The notes under the pieces are model-generated. The model saw nothing but the letters and a program-made list of their open reading frames with translations, was not told the origin of the DNA and made no database searches. Below, in pieces: positions 61,862 to 64,000 of a DNA stretch of 64,000 nt. A program made the position numbers and the translations under genes. Origin of the DNA: Chitinophaga rhizosphaerae (GTDB lineage: Bacteria > Bacteroidota > Bacteroidia > Chitinophagales > Chitinophagaceae); contig NZ_RXLO01000002.1 in NCBI RefSeq assembly GCF_003958645.1, positions 791,048 to 855,047 on the forward strand, given 5' to 3'. Numbering within the stretch: position 1 is the stretch's first letter; each line of letters begins with the position of its first letter.

Positions 61862-63012
61862 CAGATAGCCTTCGAATGCAGCAATGCAACATCGAAGGCT
61901 ATTTTGTTTTCATAATTTTTAATCAGCCGGGCGATCGCTTCCCAGGCTTTATCCACATCCGGTCGTTGGTAATATTCCCTAAAAACCTCTTCGGCAGAGG
62001 CATCCGCACGATGCAGGAAATGCCATGTCAGCATTTGCCGGAGAAACTGTCGCTGCAGCCCGCCTGGCCCGAAATCCACCACATCCGCATTGGCGGCCAA
62101 CCATTCCAGGTTCTGCCGGATCTTCCTTTCATGGCGTTGGGTCGCGTTTTCAAAACGGTAGCCTTCCGTTAATTCGCGGAGGAAAATTCCGGTAATCCCG
62201 GGATTGGGGAGGTCGTCCGCTTCACAATCACCGCAATTCTCCGGCTCCACGTCCCTTCCGAAGAAAAGCTGGACGAGCGTTCCGTTTTTATAGGTACCGC
62301 CGTGGTAGCGAAACACCTGCCTGAAAGTGCCTTCCCCATCTTCCAGGAAAACGAAATCGCAATAGGTATGCCTGTCTGGCGTAAAATAAATGGTGACAAA
62401 CAGCGCCGGCGTACCCTGTGCGCCGAACGACTGCCAGGATTCGTTGACGGTGTGGTGCGAGATGGATTCGTGCCATTCCCCGTATGTGGTAGTATCGCCG
62501 TTGGCAAACAGGACGTGCTGTTCCGGGGAGACGCCTTTCGGCAGATTCGCAACGTTTTGCGGGTTATATTCGATTTCCGGCAGAATCGCATCTTTGGGTT
62601 TCGGGCCGAAATTGTACAACCCTACGAAAAGCAAAATCAAGGCACCCAACACGATGCCCATGAATTTCAGGGGCATGGTGCGCGGTGGTTGCGCGGCGTG
62701 AGGGGGCGGTGGAGCAGGGTTCCGGTATCCGCCAGCCGGTTGATTCCGTGGCGGTGTATGCTGTTTTGTTTGTGTGGCCGTGGGAACGGGGGGCACGCGG
62801 CTCCAGGCGAGCTGGCGGTCGTAGCGCAGGCGGTCGTTTGGATCGGAAAGGATGCGATATGCTTCGAGGATTTCACGGAAAAGGGCCTCCGCGGCGGGAT
62901 TGCCGGGATTGCGGTCCGGATGGTATTGCATGGACAACTTCCGGAAAGCACCTTTGATGAACGCAGGCGCCGCATTTTCCGGGACGCCCAAAACCTGGTA
63001 TAGTGTCGGCAT
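61861..63012 (-). CDS. Membrane protein with an N-terminal J domain
   Basis: A 383-residue protein. Residues 3-66 are a J domain ([20 protein letters not shown], with the HPD motif in [12 protein letters not shown]), which stimulates DnaK ATPase. A Pro-rich linker leads to a single membrane helix (about 113-135, [20 protein letters not shown]) and a C-terminal domain of about 240 residues of unknown fold. It is not the general chaperone DnaJ: there is no zinc domain. It may bring DnaK to a membrane site. Its 3' end carries the tRNA terminator on the opposite strand. Confidence 0.82.
   Translation of the reverse strand: MPTLYQVLGVPENAAPAFIKGAFRKLSMQYHPDRNPGNPAAEALFREILEAYRILSDPNDRLRYDRQLAWSRVPPVPTATQTKQHTPPRNQPAGGYRNPAPPPPHAAQPPRTMPLKFMGIVLGALILLFVGLYNFGPKPKDAILPEIEYNPQNVANLPKGVSPEQHVLFANGDTTTYGEWHESISHHTVNESWQSFGAQGTPALFVTIYFTPDRHTYCDFVFLEDGEGTFRQVFRYHGGTYKNGTLVQLFFGRDVEPENCGDCEADDLPNPGITGIFLRELTEGYRFENATQRHERKIRQNLEWLAANADVVDFGPGGLQRQFLRQMLTWHFLHRADASAEEVFREYYQRPDVDKAWEAIARLIKNYENKIAFDVALLHSKAI
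61865..61910 (+). terminator. tRNA terminator inside the end of the convergent gene
   Basis: ATAGCCTTCGA (61865-61875) pairs perfectly with TCGAAGGCTAT (61892-61902), followed by TTTTGTTTTC. All of it lies within the last codons of the DnaJ-domain gene on the other strand. Confidence 0.85.
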
Positions 63013-63021
63013 GATGGTAGT

Positions 63022-63411
63022 CTACAAGCCCTCGTCTTTTATAAAATTAATATTTTCAGACAGCATGATTTCGTACCGTTGGATGTAGCCGGTGATAAAC
63101 GACCGCATCTTTTTACTATCCGGATAACGATATAGGGTGTTGAATAATTGTAAGGACGATGGGAAGCCGGAGATGTATAGATACGGCAGATCGGCAACGA
63201 TTCAACCGAGGCAGCAGGGGAAGTTATCCACATCAATTCCGAAATTCAACTGCACCTGAAAGATTTTCAAAGCGATATCGCCGTTACGATGCAGTACTTT
63301 CTCCGTTCCTTCCTGCGAATCTTTCCGGAAAAGCCAGTCCTCCGTTCCATTCAGGTCTTCACCGCTACCGGAGACATGCAGAAAAGAGGCGATTTCATCG
63401 GCCAAAATCAT
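63022..63411 (-). pseudogene. Gene of unknown function split by an in-frame TGA
   Basis: On the minus strand a reading frame runs from an ATG at 63411 (MILADEIASFLHVSGSGEDL) to a TGA at 63202-63204. It continues in the same frame with protein-like sequence (IVADLPYLYISGFPSSLQLF, then NTLYRYPDSKKM) to a TAG at 63022-63024. Joined, the product would be about 129 residues. The stop sits 9 bases ahead of the DnaJ-domain start, so it was once the first gene of that operon. The family is not recognised. A CGA-to-TGA change would explain the stop. Confidence 0.55.
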
Positions 63412-63422
63412 CCATCCTCTTT

Positions 63423-63729
63423 TTAGATGCGCTTTACCTCCGACTTTTTCCTTTCGCTATCGGGATAGTTGAGCGTGTTTCTATTCCGGAATACTGCTTT
63501 TTTATCAGCGAGGAAATCCTGTTCGGCAAGTTGCCGGGGTGGCGTATGTGGTCATTTTCAAATCGGCATCGTTGTCGCGGCTACAAAATTTCGCGGGCAA
63601 GTTGGCGATCAGGAACAGTACATCATCCGGTGATGCCGTCGTATTTGACAGGGGGTAAATAAAAGCGCGTGTTTTTCGGCGGATAGAAGTTGTGTTTGGA
63701 GTAAGGGTACATTTGTACGGTAAGTGCAA
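63423..63729 (-). pseudogene. Frameshifted remnant related to the neighbouring broken gene
   Basis: Minus-strand sequence in one frame (SPDDVLFLIANLPAKFCSRD, then NDADLKMTTYATP) passes at about 63535-63545 to another frame (PRQLAEQDFLADKKAVFRNR, then NTLNYPDSERKKSEVKRI) that ends at a TAA at 63423-63425. The shift falls at or near a run of four C/G bases. The end NTLNYPDSERKK resembles NTLYRYPDSKKM of the gene at 63022, so the two may be decayed tandem copies. A sequencing error cannot be excluded. Confidence 0.4.
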
Positions 63730-63843
63730 TTACAATGTGTATTGCATATTTATGGCGCGCTATTTTGAGGGGCTGCGGGCTTTTGAGGGCGAATTATCCA
63801 CAGGGGAAGTGCAAAGTAGAGGTACATTCCGGGATGGGTATAA

Positions 63844-63879
63844 ATAAAAAAAGGTCCAGGATTGCTCCTGAACCTTTTT
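63844..63879 (-). terminator. Terminator of the rRNA operon
   Basis: On the minus strand AAAAAGGTTCAGGA pairs with TCCTGGACCTTTTT around a GCAA loop (one mismatch), ending in a T run, 8 bases beyond the 5S rRNA. Confidence 0.85.
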
Positions 63880-63887
63880 CCAATAAA

Positions 63888-63998
<111 letters not shown>

Positions 63999-64000
63999 AG

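Overview
The window comes from a Bacteroidota chromosome, most likely the Chitinophagaceae (Chitinophaga-like). Supporting signs are the SusC/SusD pair, PorT-type outer-membrane barrels, lipoproteins with short lipoboxes, promoters of the TAnnTTTG type, little Shine-Dalgarno signal, and the gene sets rplM-rpsI-rpsB-tsf-pyrH, adk/obgE and holB-ricT. The genus is an inference from gene content, not from a database match.

Layout. 1-4.8 kb: a membrane zinc peptidase, then the translation block rplM, rpsI, rpsB (with a long Gly/Arg tail), tsf and pyrH. 4.8-9.3 kb: a gene-poor accessory region. It holds at least 15 related short hairpins in irregular array (5275-7271), a cluster of palindromes, a second repeat family, and one RAYT-like (REP-associated Y1 transposase) gene that has lost its catalytic tyrosine and one HUH histidine. 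9.3-12.2 kb: a TPR histidine kinase divergent from two tandem double-glycine-leader peptides. 12.4-15.1 kb: exonuclease III, HU, ribosomal protein bTHX and pdxH. 15.1-29 kb: two paralogous lipoproteins, a helicase-nuclease with an iron-sulfur nuclease domain, an Ig-like lipoprotein, recR, a thiol peroxidase, holB, ricT with a 15-copy repeat tail, a rhomboid protease and a nucleoid-associated protein. 29-33 kb: an SMP-30-like protein and two sulfatases. 33-37.4 kb: fabG, a GH3-family protein, lptB and metF. 37.6-41.5 kb: three outer-membrane barrels and a TlpA-like protein. 41.6-49.5 kb: rlmD, an active and a pseudo-rhomboid, two EEP-fold proteins, cysS and an AlkA-like glycosylase. 49.5-56.5 kb: a lipoprotein, then a SusC/SusD pair preceded by two fossil copies of its own 5' end, and a small secreted protein. 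56.6-59.6 kb: a large GH3 glycosidase/beta-lactamase fusion. 60-64 kb: adk, obgE, tRNA-Thr(CGT), a membrane DnaJ-domain protein, two broken genes, and the 5S rRNA end of an rRNA operon on the minus strand.

How the parts fit. Most genes are core housekeeping functions in short operons. The accessory interest lies in four places: the hairpin array beside the degenerate RAYT gene; the leader-peptide pair facing a sensor kinase; the triplicated promoter/start region before susC; and the tandem active/inactive rhomboid pair. No phage, insertion sequence with intact ends, CRISPR array or resistance gene was seen.
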